From contig NZ_SPJX01000296.1 in NCBI RefSeq assembly GCF_004458765.1, positions 61,965 to 125,964 of the forward strand: a stretch of 64,000 bases of DNA. The letters run 5' to 3'. A model generated the notes under the pieces. That model did not search any database. It was not told the DNA's origin and saw only the letters and a list, made by a program, of their open reading frames with translations. The number at the start of each line of letters is the position of its first letter. Within the stretch, counting starts at the first letter, position 1. This DNA is from Microvirga pakistanensis. Lineage in GTDB: Bacteria; Pseudomonadota; Alphaproteobacteria; Rhizobiales; Beijerinckiaceae. A program made the translations under genes and the position numbers. Positions 36,964 through 44,984 of the stretch are shown piece by piece.

Positions 36964-38166
36964 TCATTGCCTCATTCGCACGATCAAGAAAGTGAAGAAT
37001 AGAGACACCAGAGTTACGGCACTCAGGACTCCCCAGGCGGCGATCAATCCTGTCTCGCTCGACACTGGCCGAAGCGCGTCCTGAAAGGCTTCGATAGCCC
37101 ACGCGTTGGGTGTGAACCAGCTGATCTGCTGGAGCCATTCCGGCATGAGAAAGCGTGGTACCATGCTGCCGCCGACGGCGGACAGCAGGAGGACGCCGAA
37201 GCTCGACAAAAGCTGGGCTTGATGGCTGGTGGAGCACAAGCTGCACAGAGCGAGGCTCATGCCGGCCGCCATCGCCGAAGCCAACGTGCACGATACCAGC
37301 CATGCGGGAAGGACCCTTCCGACATCCACACCGTACAGGAGCCAGGCGAAGCCGAAGATGATGGCGACCTGTATCACGCCCTGCGCCACGAGAAAGACGA
37401 ACTTGCCCGCGACCACTTTGGAGAGACCACCCGGGGCGAGCGTGAGGCGTTCGAAGATGCCGGACTCACGTTCCGCAACAAGCGTTGCAGCGCCTTGCAT
37501 AGCCGTAAAAAGCAGAAACACCGCCGCGATCGCACCCGCATAATACGCCACCGGTCCACCGGCTACTCCGATCCTGGTGGCGGCCTCACGGCTGAAAAGT
37601 GCTGCAAATGCGAATCCGGACCCTTCCCTTTCCTGACTCTGCGCCTGAAAGGCCTGGTCCAGGAATTCCCGCTCCTCCTTCGTGATGGCGCCTGCCGCCT
37701 CCACGTCGGTCAGGATCCGCCTCAATGCAATATCTGGGAGATGTTCGTTGATCGTCTTCTGGATGTGGCCGATCACAATGGGAACCGCGAGGGCGCGCGC
37801 CACATCTTCGACGACCAGAATGGGCGTCGGACCCCCACCCGGCCGTGTCTCCAGATCCGACTGAACCGCAATTCCCACATCCACGACTCCATTGCGCACC
37901 ATACCGCGGAGATCATCGAGAGTGCCTCCAGGCAGCGCCGTCAGACGGATGCCAGGCTCCGCGGCGAGCGCAGCCACAAGCCGCTGCGTCGCCCCTGTTC
38001 GAACAATGTCAACGAGTCCTACATGCAGGCGAAGCTCCGAACCGGTGGCGCTGGCAAAAATGGTTGCGAAGACGATGAAGACGAGCGGCGGAAGCGCGAA
38101 GGCCATCGACAAGGCGGCCCTGTCGCGGATCAACGAGAGAAACATCACGCGGACAATAGCCGTCAT
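36964..38166 (-). CDS. ABC-2 type transporter permease
   Basis: 400 residues: one N-terminal helix (about 14-36), a large extracytoplasmic domain (about 40-205), and five C-terminal helices with [13 protein letters not shown] and the [10 protein letters not shown] coupling helix usual in ABC-2 (NatB/YhhJ-like) exporters. The [12 protein letters not shown] segment near the end is also typical. The start ATG overlaps the ATPase stop (TCAT), so the two are made together. Substrate unknown; drugs, lipids or polysaccharides are possible. Confidence 0.9.
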   Translation of the reverse strand: MTAIVRVMFLSLIRDRAALSMAFALPPLVFIVFATIFASATGSELRLHVGLVDIVRTGATQRLVAALAAEPGIRLTALPGGTLDDLRGMVRNGVVDVGIAVQSDLETRPGGGPTPILVVEDVARALAVPIVIGHIQKTINEHLPDIALRRILTDVEAAGAITKEEREFLDQAFQAQSQEREGSGFAFAALFSREAATRIGVAGGPVAYYAGAIAAVFLLFTAMQGAATLVAERESGIFERLTLAPGGLSKVVAGKFVFLVAQGVIQVAIIFGFAWLLYGVDVGRVLPAWLVSCTLASAMAAGMSLALCSLCSTSHQAQLLSSFGVLLLSAVGGSMVPRFLMPEWLQQISWFTPNAWAIEAFQDALRPVSSETGLIAAWGVLSAVTLVSLFFTFLIVRMRQ

Positions 38167-39152
38167 GACAAGGAACGCCCGGTCACGTGGCGGAAAAGGA
38201 TATCGAGGCCAGGTTCGCGGATCCGGATCTCCCGTAGGGGGGCTTCGACCGATTGCAGAAGCATCAAAACACCAGACGCGTCCTGCGCGTCCGGAATCAG
38301 CCCCCTCCAGAGCAGCCGCCCATCGACGGGTTCGAGGCCGGCTGCACGCAATGCGGCGTCCACTCGACCGTCTGCGCGGTCGGTCAGCACCGCTTCGATC
38401 TGCTTCATGGTGCCGAAGGTCGATCTCAGGGCGTCGTCCGGGCGCCCCTCGAGAACGATCCGCCCTTCGCTCAGGAAGCCGATGCGATCCGCAAGACGCT
38501 CGGCCTGATCGAAATCGTGAGTGACCATGAGGATCGCGACACCGGTGTCGCGGAGGTCGCCCAGTACATGGTGAATGGCGCTTCGTGCCTCGAGATCGAT
38601 CCCGACAGTTGGCTCGTCGAGGAGCAACAATTGAGGATCGGAGACCAGCGCAGCGGCAATGTTGACGCGCCGCTGCAAGCCTCCCGAGAGGGTTGCGACC
38701 ATCGAGTCGGCGACGGATCTGAGCCGCGTGACGTCGAGAAGGTGTTCGATTCTTCCGCGGGTCGCCTCCCGATTGATGAGTTGCGAAAAGACTTCCAGAT
38801 TTTCGCGTACAGTGAGGCGCGAAAAGAGCGCAACGCGTTGGGGCACGTGACCGATCAGGCGTCGAGCCCGGCTGCCCTGACGAGGGTCCACGAGCGCCTC
38901 CCCAATTCCAACCCGGCCGTACGCCAGAGGCAGTTGGCCGCACAAGGCGCGGACGAGGGATGTTTTTCCCGACCCATTCGGCCCGAGGAGAACGTAGATC
39001 TCGCCCCGACGCAGGTTGATTGTGGCGCCATCGAGGACAGTGCGACCGCCGAGAGTCAGGACAGCGTCCTCGATCTCAGCGACATGCAACGTGGTCTGGT
39101 CCTCTTGGGCTGACCGGGCATCGACCGCCGATGAGTTGCGAACAGACGTCAC
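38163..39152 (-). CDS. ABC transporter ATP-binding protein
   Basis: 329 residues with Walker A G-P-N-G-S-G-K-T-S (about 58-66), signature L-S-G-G-L-Q-R-R, Walker B L-L-L-L-D-E-P-T and the switch His in V-T-H-D. A C-terminal extension of about 80 residues is common in ABC-2 exporter ATPases. GTG at 39152 overlaps the stop of the DUF2141 gene (GTGA) and its own stop overlaps the permease start, so all three proteins are translationally coupled. It powers the permease encoded next. Confidence 0.95.
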   Translation of the reverse strand: MTSVRNSSAVDARSAQEDQTTLHVAEIEDAVLTLGGRTVLDGATINLRRGEIYVLLGPNGSGKTSLVRALCGQLPLAYGRVGIGEALVDPRQGSRARRLIGHVPQRVALFSRLTVRENLEVFSQLINREATRGRIEHLLDVTRLRSVADSMVATLSGGLQRRVNIAAALVSDPQLLLLDEPTVGIDLEARSAIHHVLGDLRDTGVAILMVTHDFDQAERLADRIGFLSEGRIVLEGRPDDALRSTFGTMKQIEAVLTDRADGRVDAALRAAGLEPVDGRLLWRGLIPDAQDASGVLMLLQSVEAPLREIRIREPGLDILFRHVTGRSLS

Positions 39153-39583
39153 GGCTGGCGACCCTGCGGAATGGGCGCCAGCCTTATGCCGATGCGCAGA
39201 TCCCGGTGGGTGACCTGAACGCTTGCGGCGGGAAAGCTCGGCCTTCGAAGCCGTCCGGCATCATTCGAGAAGCCATAGGGTTCCAAAGGCAGCCCAAGCG
39301 GCGTTCGATCGAGCCGGCCATTCCCATTCATGTCCTGGAACACAGCAACCGCATATGTTCCGGGCGGCACGTCGCTGAACGTGAAACGGACTGCATTGGC
39401 CGAGGCCGGGCTCGTCTTGCCGAATCTGCAGGAATTTTCCTCCAGCCCCCCGATGCAAAGACCGGCAAATACATTCCCTCCGCCTATTTGGACAGCCGAG
39501 GCCTCCACGTACAAAGTTGCCGCCGACGCGCAAAGGGTCGAACCAGCAAGAATGATGACGGACGCAACGGCGTTCCGGACCAT
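39149..39583 (-). CDS. DUF2141 secreted protein heading an ABC exporter operon
   Basis: 144 residues. A signal peptide (about 1-22, ending A-S-A-A) precedes a beta-sandwich domain with the DUF2141 hallmark D-V-P-P-G-T-Y-A-V-A-V-F-Q-D-M-N-G-N-G-R-L-D and P-L-E-P-Y-G-F-S-N-D. The D-x-N-G-N-G-x-L-D stretch resembles a calcium-binding loop. The protein should be periplasmic. ATG at 39583 is preceded by GGAG. The 4-bp overlap with the ABC ATPase gene indicates a joint role, perhaps as a periplasmic partner of the exporter. Confidence 0.9.
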   Translation of the reverse strand: MVRNAVASVIILAGSTLCASAATLYVEASAVQIGGGNVFAGLCIGGLEENSCRFGKTSPASANAVRFTFSDVPPGTYAVAVFQDMNGNGRLDRTPLGLPLEPYGFSNDAGRLRRPSFPAASVQVTHRDLRIGIRLAPIPQGRQP

Positions 39584-39923
39584 GAAGGAACTCCCTATGA
39601 GCGCATCGGCCAAGTTCAGCCGCACGAGAAATCATAATTGTCCTGAGTCAGCCCCCTTTCAACCGAAGGGCTGAAGGCGCTCCTCACTTTGCCGCTGCGT
39701 ATGCCGCAACGAACAGCCCTCCCCTCTCGACAGCGGCCTGAAACGCCTGGCTCGAGGCGGTATCGACGGTTCCGTGACGAAGAGCGACACACGGCTTCAG
39801 GTTTCTGGCGTTTGAGCTCGCTAGCCGCGGCCCCGGATCCGAGTATTTCAATCTGGAACCAGCACACAAATCCAGGCGCGACCCTATTTCCCACGAGGAC
39901 CGATGTCCCCCGGGAGACAAGCC
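39584..39923. other. 340-bp intergenic region between divergent genes
   Basis: It separates the DUF2141 operon from the DUF2934 gene and must hold both promoters. No coding frame, strong hairpin or known operator was recognised. Confidence 0.4.
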
Positions 39924-40154
39924 ATGAATGATTGGGAAGAGAAAGTCCGGGTGCGGGCTTACCAGATCTGGGAGCGGCAGGGCCGAACGGGCAATCCGTT
40001 CGATCACTGGCACGAGGCCGAGGAGGAACTCAGGGCCGAGGAGGCGGGCCCCTCCCAGGAGCGCCCCGAAGCGACGGTTGAGGAAGCCACGCCTGCAGAA
40101 GCCGTCGAGGCCGCGCAAACCGCCGCAGCGGGCAAGGGCTCCTCTGAGTCATAG
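39924..40154 (+). CDS. DUF2934 small protein
   Basis: 76 residues. The first 35 match the DUF2934 pattern: I-R-x-R-A-Y-x-I-W-E-x-x-G-x-P-G-x-x-x-x-H-W-x-x-A-E, here V-R-V-R-A-Y-Q-I-W-E-R-Q-G and D-H-W-H-E-A-E-E-E-L. The tail is Glu/Ala/Pro-rich and probably disordered. DUF2934 proteins are very common in Rhizobiales and often stress-induced, but have no known activity. ATG at 39924 follows GGGAGACAAG. Its 3' end overlaps by 6 bp the end of the convergent hydrolase gene. Confidence 0.88.
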   Translation: MNDWEEKVRVRAYQIWERQGRTGNPFDHWHEAEEELRAEEAGPSQERPEATVEEATPAEAVEAAQTAAAGKGSSES

Positions 40155-41258
40155 GACCCATAGCCGGCTGGATCGTTGCGCCGTGTGATCGATAGCGTCA
40201 GCGACGGCATCCGGCGCCAGGTGATGGATCATGTGGCCGAGGCCCGGCAGGGCGATGAACTCGCTGTGCGGCACTTCCCGGTGCAGCCGTGCGGACTGGC
40301 GGCCCACGTCCGCGATCTGATCGTCCATGCCCGTGACGATGGTCAGCGGCACCGTCAGCTCTCGATAATGCCGTTCCAACTCCATGACGGATGGAGTCAT
40401 GAGTGCTGCGTCCTCGGCGGCCGCGCGAAGCTGCAACGGCCGCAGCATCAGCGCCTTCGGGAACTCTTGCTCGAAGCGCTCCGGCACCGGAGCCGGTTGG
40501 AACATCCGCTTGATCATGCCTGGGAGGATCGCCCGCGCCACGAGCGGGGAGACCGTGTAACGCATGGCATCGCCGATTACCGGGATGGCGGGCGGCGAGA
40601 GCAGGAACGTGTCCGCCCGCAGGGTCGGGTAGTAGTAGCCCGAGCCCAGCACGAGGCCGCGCACGAGTGACGGGACCTCCAGCGCAAGGGCCACGGCCAC
40701 CAGGGTGCCCCAGGAGTGGCCGTAAACCACAGCCCGCTCGACCCCGAGTTGGGCCAAGGCGTTCCGGAACAGCCGGGCATGAGCCCGTGGTGTCCAGAGT
40801 TGACGCGGACGCGAGCTGTAGCCATAGCCCGGTCGGTCGATGACAATCACCCGATAGCGCTGCGCCAAGCGGTCCACGAGGCCACTGACGGTGAAGTCCT
40901 GGATCATGGTGCCGTTGCCGTGGATAAGCACCAAGGGATCACCATGGCCACGCTCGACGTAGTGCAGGCGCACGCCATCCACGTCGAGGAAGCGTCCGAT
41001 CGGTGGGTAACGACGCTCGGCATCGCGGGCCTGTTTGCGGTTGTAGAGCGCTGCGGCCCCCAGAGCCATGGCGGCGCCGGCAAGAGCGGGAACACGCCAC
41101 TGGTATGATCGGGGGCTCGTTCTTCCAGTTCTCCAAAGGCTCGCATGCCTCCCATCAGAGGCGTGCCCGGGAGCAGAATCCTGCATGACGCCATCGGCTC
41201 CCGCCGCAGCATCAGCAGGGAGTGCTTTCAGATTTACGTCTGTTTCCACGTTGCGCAT
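40149..41258 (-). CDS. Membrane-anchored alpha/beta hydrolase
   Basis: 369 residues. A variable N-terminal 50 residues is followed by a hydrophobic helix (about 55-71) and a hydrolase domain with oxyanion loop H-G-N-G (113-116), nucleophile Ser182 in G-H-S-W-G, acidic Asp in G-M-D-D-Q and His in P-G-L-G-H-M. The complete triad predicts an active esterase, epoxide hydrolase or dehalogenase-like enzyme facing the periplasm or cytoplasm. ATG at 41258 sits behind GGAGAAG, which decides against longer frames. Confidence 0.9.
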   Translation of the reverse strand: MRNVETDVNLKALPADAAAGADGVMQDSAPGHASDGRHASLWRTGRTSPRSYQWRVPALAGAAMALGAAALYNRKQARDAERRYPPIGRFLDVDGVRLHYVERGHGDPLVLIHGNGTMIQDFTVSGLVDRLAQRYRVIVIDRPGYGYSSRPRQLWTPRAHARLFRNALAQLGVERAVVYGHSWGTLVAVALALEVPSLVRGLVLGSGYYYPTLRADTFLLSPPAIPVIGDAMRYTVSPLVARAILPGMIKRMFQPAPVPERFEQEFPKALMLRPLQLRAAAEDAALMTPSVMELERHYRELTVPLTIVTGMDDQIADVGRQSARLHREVPHSEFIALPGLGHMIHHLAPDAVADAIDHTAQRSSRLWVL

Positions 41259-41352
41259 GCAGCTTCTCCGTTCGGAATCCAGGACGAACAACGCCCGGTT
41301 CCACAATGGGTTGCTGCATCGCACAAAGACAGGTTGCCGCTCTTGTGACCGA

Positions 41353-41880
41353 TCATGACGAGGGTGTTGCAGGCGGGACGGCTCCGGACGAGCCGAGCGC
41401 CGTTGCGATCTCGGCCAGCGTGGCTCGTTCGGCATCGCTAACGTAAACCCCGCCGAAACCAAGAAAGCCGCCCTCCGTGCCAGCCTCCGCTGCCTTCCGA
41501 GCAACCTCGTTGAGCCATCCCTTGAACCCGACCGCGTCCTCGGGAGCCTTGGTGTCGACGAGCGCGGATACGGCGCGCAGCTCCTCGATGGCCCTGCCCT
41601 TCAGTTCACCCAGCTGCGCGCCCTTGAACTGCGCCTGCATTCGGTCGCGGGCGGCATTGCGTGTCTCTGGCGTGGTGATGTCGTCGGCCACGGCCTTGAC
41701 GAGCGCATTCTGCTGGCTGCCCTGTTTAACTTCCAGCAGGGCCCAACCGCCGGACATGGCTTCCTTCAGCAAGCCCCAGAGGCCGCTTGGGTCGGCCGCG
41801 GTGATCGCCATGCTGGCCACCATCGGGCTGGCCACGACGCGGGCCCATTCATCAGGTGTGAAGCTCGTCTTGTCTGCCAT
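41353..41880 (-). CDS. Conserved hypothetical protein (helical, about 175 residues)
   Basis: The start ATG at 41880 has a strong AGGAGGGA ribosome site. The protein is mostly helical and Ala-rich: F-T-P-D-E-W-A-R-V-V-A-S-P-M-V-A-S-M-A-I-T, S-G-L-W-G-L-L-K-E-A-M, and a C-terminal G-G-F-L-G-F-G-G-V-Y-V-S-D-A-E. The Gly-rich loop near residue 145 could be a membrane-interacting hairpin. Proteins with this opening motif occur in Rhizobiales without known role. It lies 95 bp downstream of the start of the hydrolase gene on the same strand. Confidence 0.75.
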   Translation of the reverse strand: MADKTSFTPDEWARVVASPMVASMAITAADPSGLWGLLKEAMSGGWALLEVKQGSQQNALVKAVADDITTPETRNAARDRMQAQFKGAQLGELKGRAIEELRAVSALVDTKAPEDAVGFKGWLNEVARKAAEAGTEGGFLGFGGVYVSDAERATLAEIATALGSSGAVPPATPSS

Positions 41881-42124
41881 TTCATCCCTCCTGTAGTGCA
41901 GGCAGAATGGTCGGGCCCTGACTTTGTTCCTGATGCGTCTGCGGTGTCGATTGGTGCCCTGCCGATGGCTGCTCATGGTGGGCCCTTGCGTAGCTTGTGC
42001 TGTTAAAGGGGGATAGGAACTGACAGGCCTGAGCATCGCCGGAACCCTTTCTCAGGAGAGCGCTTCAGACAGAACCAGACCTTTACCTTCTGCGCAGATC
42101 CGCTAGTCGATCACCGAGCAACGT

Positions 42125-42360
42125 TTATGACGGCTTTCTCCCGGGCGGCATTGCGGCCGATGCCTCCATCCGTGATGAGCGATCAGAATGATCCGCTGGT
42201 TCTGAAGCCCCCGCCGCCGAAGCCGGAATCCCACGGATTGGCCCATGGTGGAAGCCAGCGCGCAGAACCTGTCCCAGGATCGCATCGCCAATCGCACCCG
42301 TGAGGACGCCGCCCAGCACGTTGCCAAGGGCGGCCTCGTTGCCGAACGTGCCATAGGCGG
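42125..42360 (-). pseudogene. Remnant of a Gly-rich small membrane protein
   Basis: Minus-strand sequence reads Y-G-T-F-G-N-E-A-A-L-G-N-V-L-G-G-V-L-T-G-A-I-G, then I-L-G-Q-V-L-R-A-G-F-H-H-G-P. After a frame change near 42235 it continues G-F-G-G-G-G-F-R-T-S-G-S-F and a stop. Glycine-rich tails of this kind close several bacterial membrane proteins. The break and lack of a start suggest a decayed 3' end. The parent family is not known. Confidence 0.35.
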
Positions 42361-42560
42361 TGTCATACCCCTGGTGCCGAAGCCTTGATGCCGGTGCCGG
42401 CGCCGACGAGGATGACGCCCACGCCTATGCGGAAGGCATCCACCGCGGCGGAGCGCTGGTGGCGGTGCGCGCCTCCGATGCCGAGGTGGATCGGATCATC
42501 GACATTCTCGATGACGGGGGAACGGTGGACTTCGACGAGCACGAGATCACCCGGCGTTAG
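42360..42560 (+). pseudogene. C-terminal fragment of a general-stress-type protein
   Basis: The frame contains E-D-D-A-H-A-Y-A-E-G-I-H-R-G-G-A-L-V-A-V-R and V-D-R-I-I-D-I-L-D-D-G-G-T-V-D-F-D-E, the ending pattern of YflT-like heat/stress proteins that normally have about 100 more residues and a glycine-zipper segment upstream. No start codon with a ribosome site is present and the upstream part is on the wrong strand. Recognition is from memory of the family pattern. Confidence 0.45.
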
Positions 42561-42746
42561 GAGGGCTGGAGCGGCGCCAGCAGCTCCTATCCAAGCTCTC
42601 GGAGGAGCTGCCCGACGCAGTCGACCAGTTCACGCTGGACGGGCACTGACGACCGAGCAGGAGGTGTTTCTCACTGGAACTGACCGCCGGAATGGTGCAT
42701 TGACCGTGCCCGGTTGGGTTCGAGCGAACGGGTGCTGAGGACTGGC

Positions 42747-43037
42747 ATGGACGAGAGCTTCTCCAGGGTCGGCCTTCTCTATGGCATGGCTTTCGTGCTG
42801 GCCGTCAGCAAGGCCTGCACCCTGCTGATCTGGCGGACGCTGCCGAAGCCGCGTCCGCCACTGCGGCAGGAACTGCTCGAGCTCTGGCGCAGCCGCGGAA
42901 CCCGTGAGCGGGTCCGGAAGGCTTCGGCGGTTCCTCAAACACCTGACGGAATTCGGCACGAGAATTCCTGCGCCCCCAGCGCACCTGCCTCCGATGAGTC
43001 TCCAAACGAGACAATGAAGCCGAAGGCATGGTCATAG
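42747..43037 (+). CDS. Putative small single-pass membrane protein
   Basis: 96 residues: an N-terminal helix (about 8-28, V-G-L-L-Y-G-M-A-F-V-L-A-V-S), then a basic stretch (R-T-L-P-K-P-R-P-P) and a polar tail. ATG at 42747 has a weak GAGGAC site. It sits inside the decayed region near a tRNA fragment, so it may itself be a remnant. No family recognised. Confidence 0.35.
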   Translation: MDESFSRVGLLYGMAFVLAVSKACTLLIWRTLPKPRPPLRQELLELWRSRGTRERVRKASAVPQTPDGIRHENSCAPSAPASDESPNETMKPKAWS

Positions 43038-43150
43038 CGGCCCTGACCAGCCAAAGCTGACCAAGGCCTTACGTCTTAGAAGCACCAGACCGAGCCTTCC
43101 TCCGATTTAAGGTGGCGGAGAAAAAACCCCATGCCAGTATCGGGGTTAGA

Positions 43151-43197
43151 TGGTGAGCGCACTGGGACTCGAACCCAGGACCCTCTGATTAAAAGAC
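43151..43197 (-). pseudogene. 3' fragment of tRNA-Lys(UUU), likely attachment-site remnant
   Basis: The minus strand contains the anticodon loop CTTTTAA, the TCAG side of its stem, a perfect T-arm (CTGGGTTCGAGTCCCAG) and the acceptor end GTGCGCTCACCA. The 5' half (acceptor, D-arm and 5' anticodon stem) is absent. A tRNA copied from the anticodon loop to CCA is the usual identity segment of an integrated phage or island. A broken integrase gene lies about 160 bp away. Confidence 0.75.
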
Positions 43198-43357
43198 AGG
43201 TGTCGCTGGTTTCCGGATGTATCCTGAAAATGCCGGATGCTTCCTAAGCCTCTGAACTAGCTACGTTCTTCTCTGCATAACGTATCCCCCGGGCTTCCTG
43301 CAGTTTCCGTCTTCTGGCTACCTATAGTCAAGCGAGGTAGCCTCTCGAGGAGACGGC

Positions 43358-43748
43358 ATGAACCGCCTCAAGCTCACCAAGAGCGCCATCGGTCCCAGCC
43401 GAGGACGTGATCTGTAGAACACCGAGCTGAAGGGCTTCGGCCTCAAGGTTACGCCTGCGGGGCGCAAGGTCTTTCCCGTGCAGTATCGGCCTGCCGGAGA
43501 CCGCCGCAATCCACGCAAGTACACCATTAGCGAGTACGGCCAAGTCACGCCCCATCGGGCCCGGATGGAGGACCAGCGGGTGCTGGCCGAGCGCGCGGCT
43601 GGATCGCGTGTCTGGCGTAACAGATTGGACCCTGCACGATCTGCGCCGGACCGTTGTGTCAGGTATGGCCCGGTTGGGCGTGACCCGGGTTCGTTCGTTT
43701 CGTGCTGAAACGAGCTCCTGCAAACCTGCAAAGACGTCTTTCGTGTAA
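43358..43748 (+). pseudogene. Broken tyrosine-type site-specific integrase
   Basis: The start (M-N-R-L-K-L-T-K-S-A-I) and the E-L-K-G-F-G-L-K-V-T-P-A-G-R-K-V segment belong to the N-terminal arm-binding domain of phage-type integrases, but an in-frame TAG sits at 43415. After about 43600 a different frame holds L-D-R-V-S-G-V-T-D-W-T-L-H-D-L-R-R-T, the catalytic H-x-x-R box, joined directly to the N-terminal part. Most of the core domain is deleted and the final Tyr is missing. It marks an old integrated element together with the tRNA-Lys fragment. Confidence 0.8.
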
Positions 43749-43757
43749 ACGTTTACA
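43744..43757. promoter_or_regulatory. Perfect 14-bp palindrome with central CG
   Basis: TGTAAACGTTTACA resembles operators of LacI-family repressors. It overlaps the end of the integrase remnant and lies 9 bp before the small gene at 43767, where it would cover the ribosome or promoter region. No LacI-family gene is in the window. Confidence 0.4.
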
Positions 43758-43766
43758 TGCAAGGTC

Positions 43767-43922
43767 ATGAGCGCAAATGACCGTGACCGGAACGAGAAGC
43801 TAGAGAACATCGACGCTCGGCTAGCACGACACGAGAAAGCAACCCGCATGAGCCTGGTCTGGCTAATCATTCTCGCGACAGCGGTGCTCGCCCTCGTGGG
43901 CTACCACATGGCTCATCTCTAA
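43767..43922 (+). CDS. 51-residue single-pass membrane protein
   Basis: The product has a charged N-terminal half (D-R-D-R-N-E-K-L-E-N-I-D-A-R-L-A-R-H-E) and a C-terminal helix (W-L-I-I-L-A-T-A-V-L-A-L-V-G-Y) ending H-M-A-H-L. The codon pattern is protein-like and the frame is closed at both ends. An AAGG lies 4 bp before the ATG. It could be a tail-anchored protein of the lost element. Function unknown. Confidence 0.5.
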   Translation: MSANDRDRNEKLENIDARLARHEKATRMSLVWLIILATAVLALVGYHMAHL

Positions 43923-43985
43923 GGCTGTTGCCACCCAGCTAGTCGTCTTCGCTTCGAAGCAGCTCCACACAGCGCTCAACGCAAA

Positions 43986-44222
43986 TCACGCACTGCCTCT
44001 TAGACGGTTGCAGATGAGTGAAACGAACACAAACGCGACTGCGCCCCCACATGCAGCGACTGCGAACTCGCCAAGGATGTGCGCGGGAATGTTCTCCGGA
44101 ATCCGATTGGTGAGGGCGTGCTGAACATGGTGCAAGGAGGCAACCGCCATGCCCAATAACCCTCCGTAGAAGGCATTTCCAGCGGTGTCACAACACCTGA
44201 CAGATTGGCATCTCTTTTCCAT
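43986..44222 (-). CDS. Small two-helix membrane protein
   Basis: 78 residues with two hydrophobic helices: A-F-Y-G-G-L-L-G-M-A-V-A-S-L near the start and F-A-V-A-A-C-G-G-A-V-A-F-V-F-V-S-L-I at the end, separated by H-H-V-Q-H-A-L-T-N-R-I-P-E. ATG at 44222 has no strong ribosome site. Not recognised. Confidence 0.45.
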   Translation of the reverse strand: MEKRCQSVRCCDTAGNAFYGGLLGMAVASLHHVQHALTNRIPENIPAHILGEFAVAACGGAVAFVFVSLICNRLRGSA

Positions 44223-44320
44223 GCTGGCCGATTTACCCGAAATGCCCAGACTTGGCGAGGGAAGTTCCATAACGTCCGCTTCTCGGCAATCAGGAGACAG
44301 TTTCACAGGCGCCACACCCC

Positions 44321-44911
44321 TCAAGGACGCCCTGGAGGCTGCTCTGGCGGGAACTTGCCTTCGTGGACAACCGCCACGGCCCGCTCGAGGCCGTCTCGCA
44401 CTTCAAAGCCAATCCAATGGCCGTCCATGAGGTGGGTCTGCCTCGCGCAGGCGAGGAAGTAGTTGCCGGACTGCTGCGCCACAAAGGTGAGTTGCCGCCT
44501 CTCGTTCGTGTAAATGCCCTCTGGCGGATCGGTGTAGGCACCCCAAATCGCGTCCTTCGCCTCCAGCTTCACCGGCATCTCCGCTTGGGCATACACCCTG
44601 GTCACCATCAGGCTGTGCCGAAACGACAGTGAGCCATTGAAAAACTCGATGTTCACCGACCAGCCCGTCGGCACCATGATCGTGAGATTGCCGCCCCAGT
44701 AGCCATTGAAGTCAATGATGTCGGTGCGGATGTTATCCTTGGCGTAACGGGCAACCTGATTCCAGTCGGCCACGATCTCCATCGCCACAGACTTGGCAGT
44801 GGGATCGTTCTTGATCCAGCTTGGAACGAAGGGCTCGCCGGCCTCTACAACTCCGGGGAGTAGGCCTAACGTGACGGCAATGGGAGCAAGCCGGGCAAAG
44901 CGTGCCAACAT
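44321..44911 (-). CDS. Sulfocyanin-like periplasmic copper protein
   Basis: 196 residues. A signal peptide (1-24, ending V-V-E-A) precedes a cupredoxin domain with F-N-G-Y-W-G-G-N-L-T-I-M-V-P-T-G-W and V-N-I-E-F-F-N-G-S. Copper ligands are His99 (F-R-H-S-L-M-V), Cys155 and His160 (C-A-R-Q-T-H). In sulfocyanins the axial Met sits five residues after this His; here that position is His165 (L-M-D-G-H), with Met162 nearby. It should carry electrons in the periplasm. A strong AGGAGAGG site precedes the ATG. It is a lone gene in the degraded region. Confidence 0.8.
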   Translation of the reverse strand: MLARFARLAPIAVTLGLLPGVVEAGEPFVPSWIKNDPTAKSVAMEIVADWNQVARYAKDNIRTDIIDFNGYWGGNLTIMVPTGWSVNIEFFNGSLSFRHSLMVTRVYAQAEMPVKLEAKDAIWGAYTDPPEGIYTNERRQLTFVAQQSGNYFLACARQTHLMDGHWIGFEVRDGLERAVAVVHEGKFPPEQPPGRP

Positions 44912-44984
44912 GTGATCCTCTCCTGCCAGGCGGCCCTAACACTTGCCAGGGCGCAATAGACTGCGACGGAGGTCGATGCAGCAC

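Noticed and set aside
36540..36995. Plus- and minus-strand open frames upstream of luxR
   Set aside because: No ribosome site, odd Arg/Cys-rich composition and no protein pattern; treated as non-coding.
39684..40118. Minus-strand open frame opposite the DUF2934 gene
   Set aside because: Overlaps a clear DUF2934 gene with a good ribosome site on the other strand.
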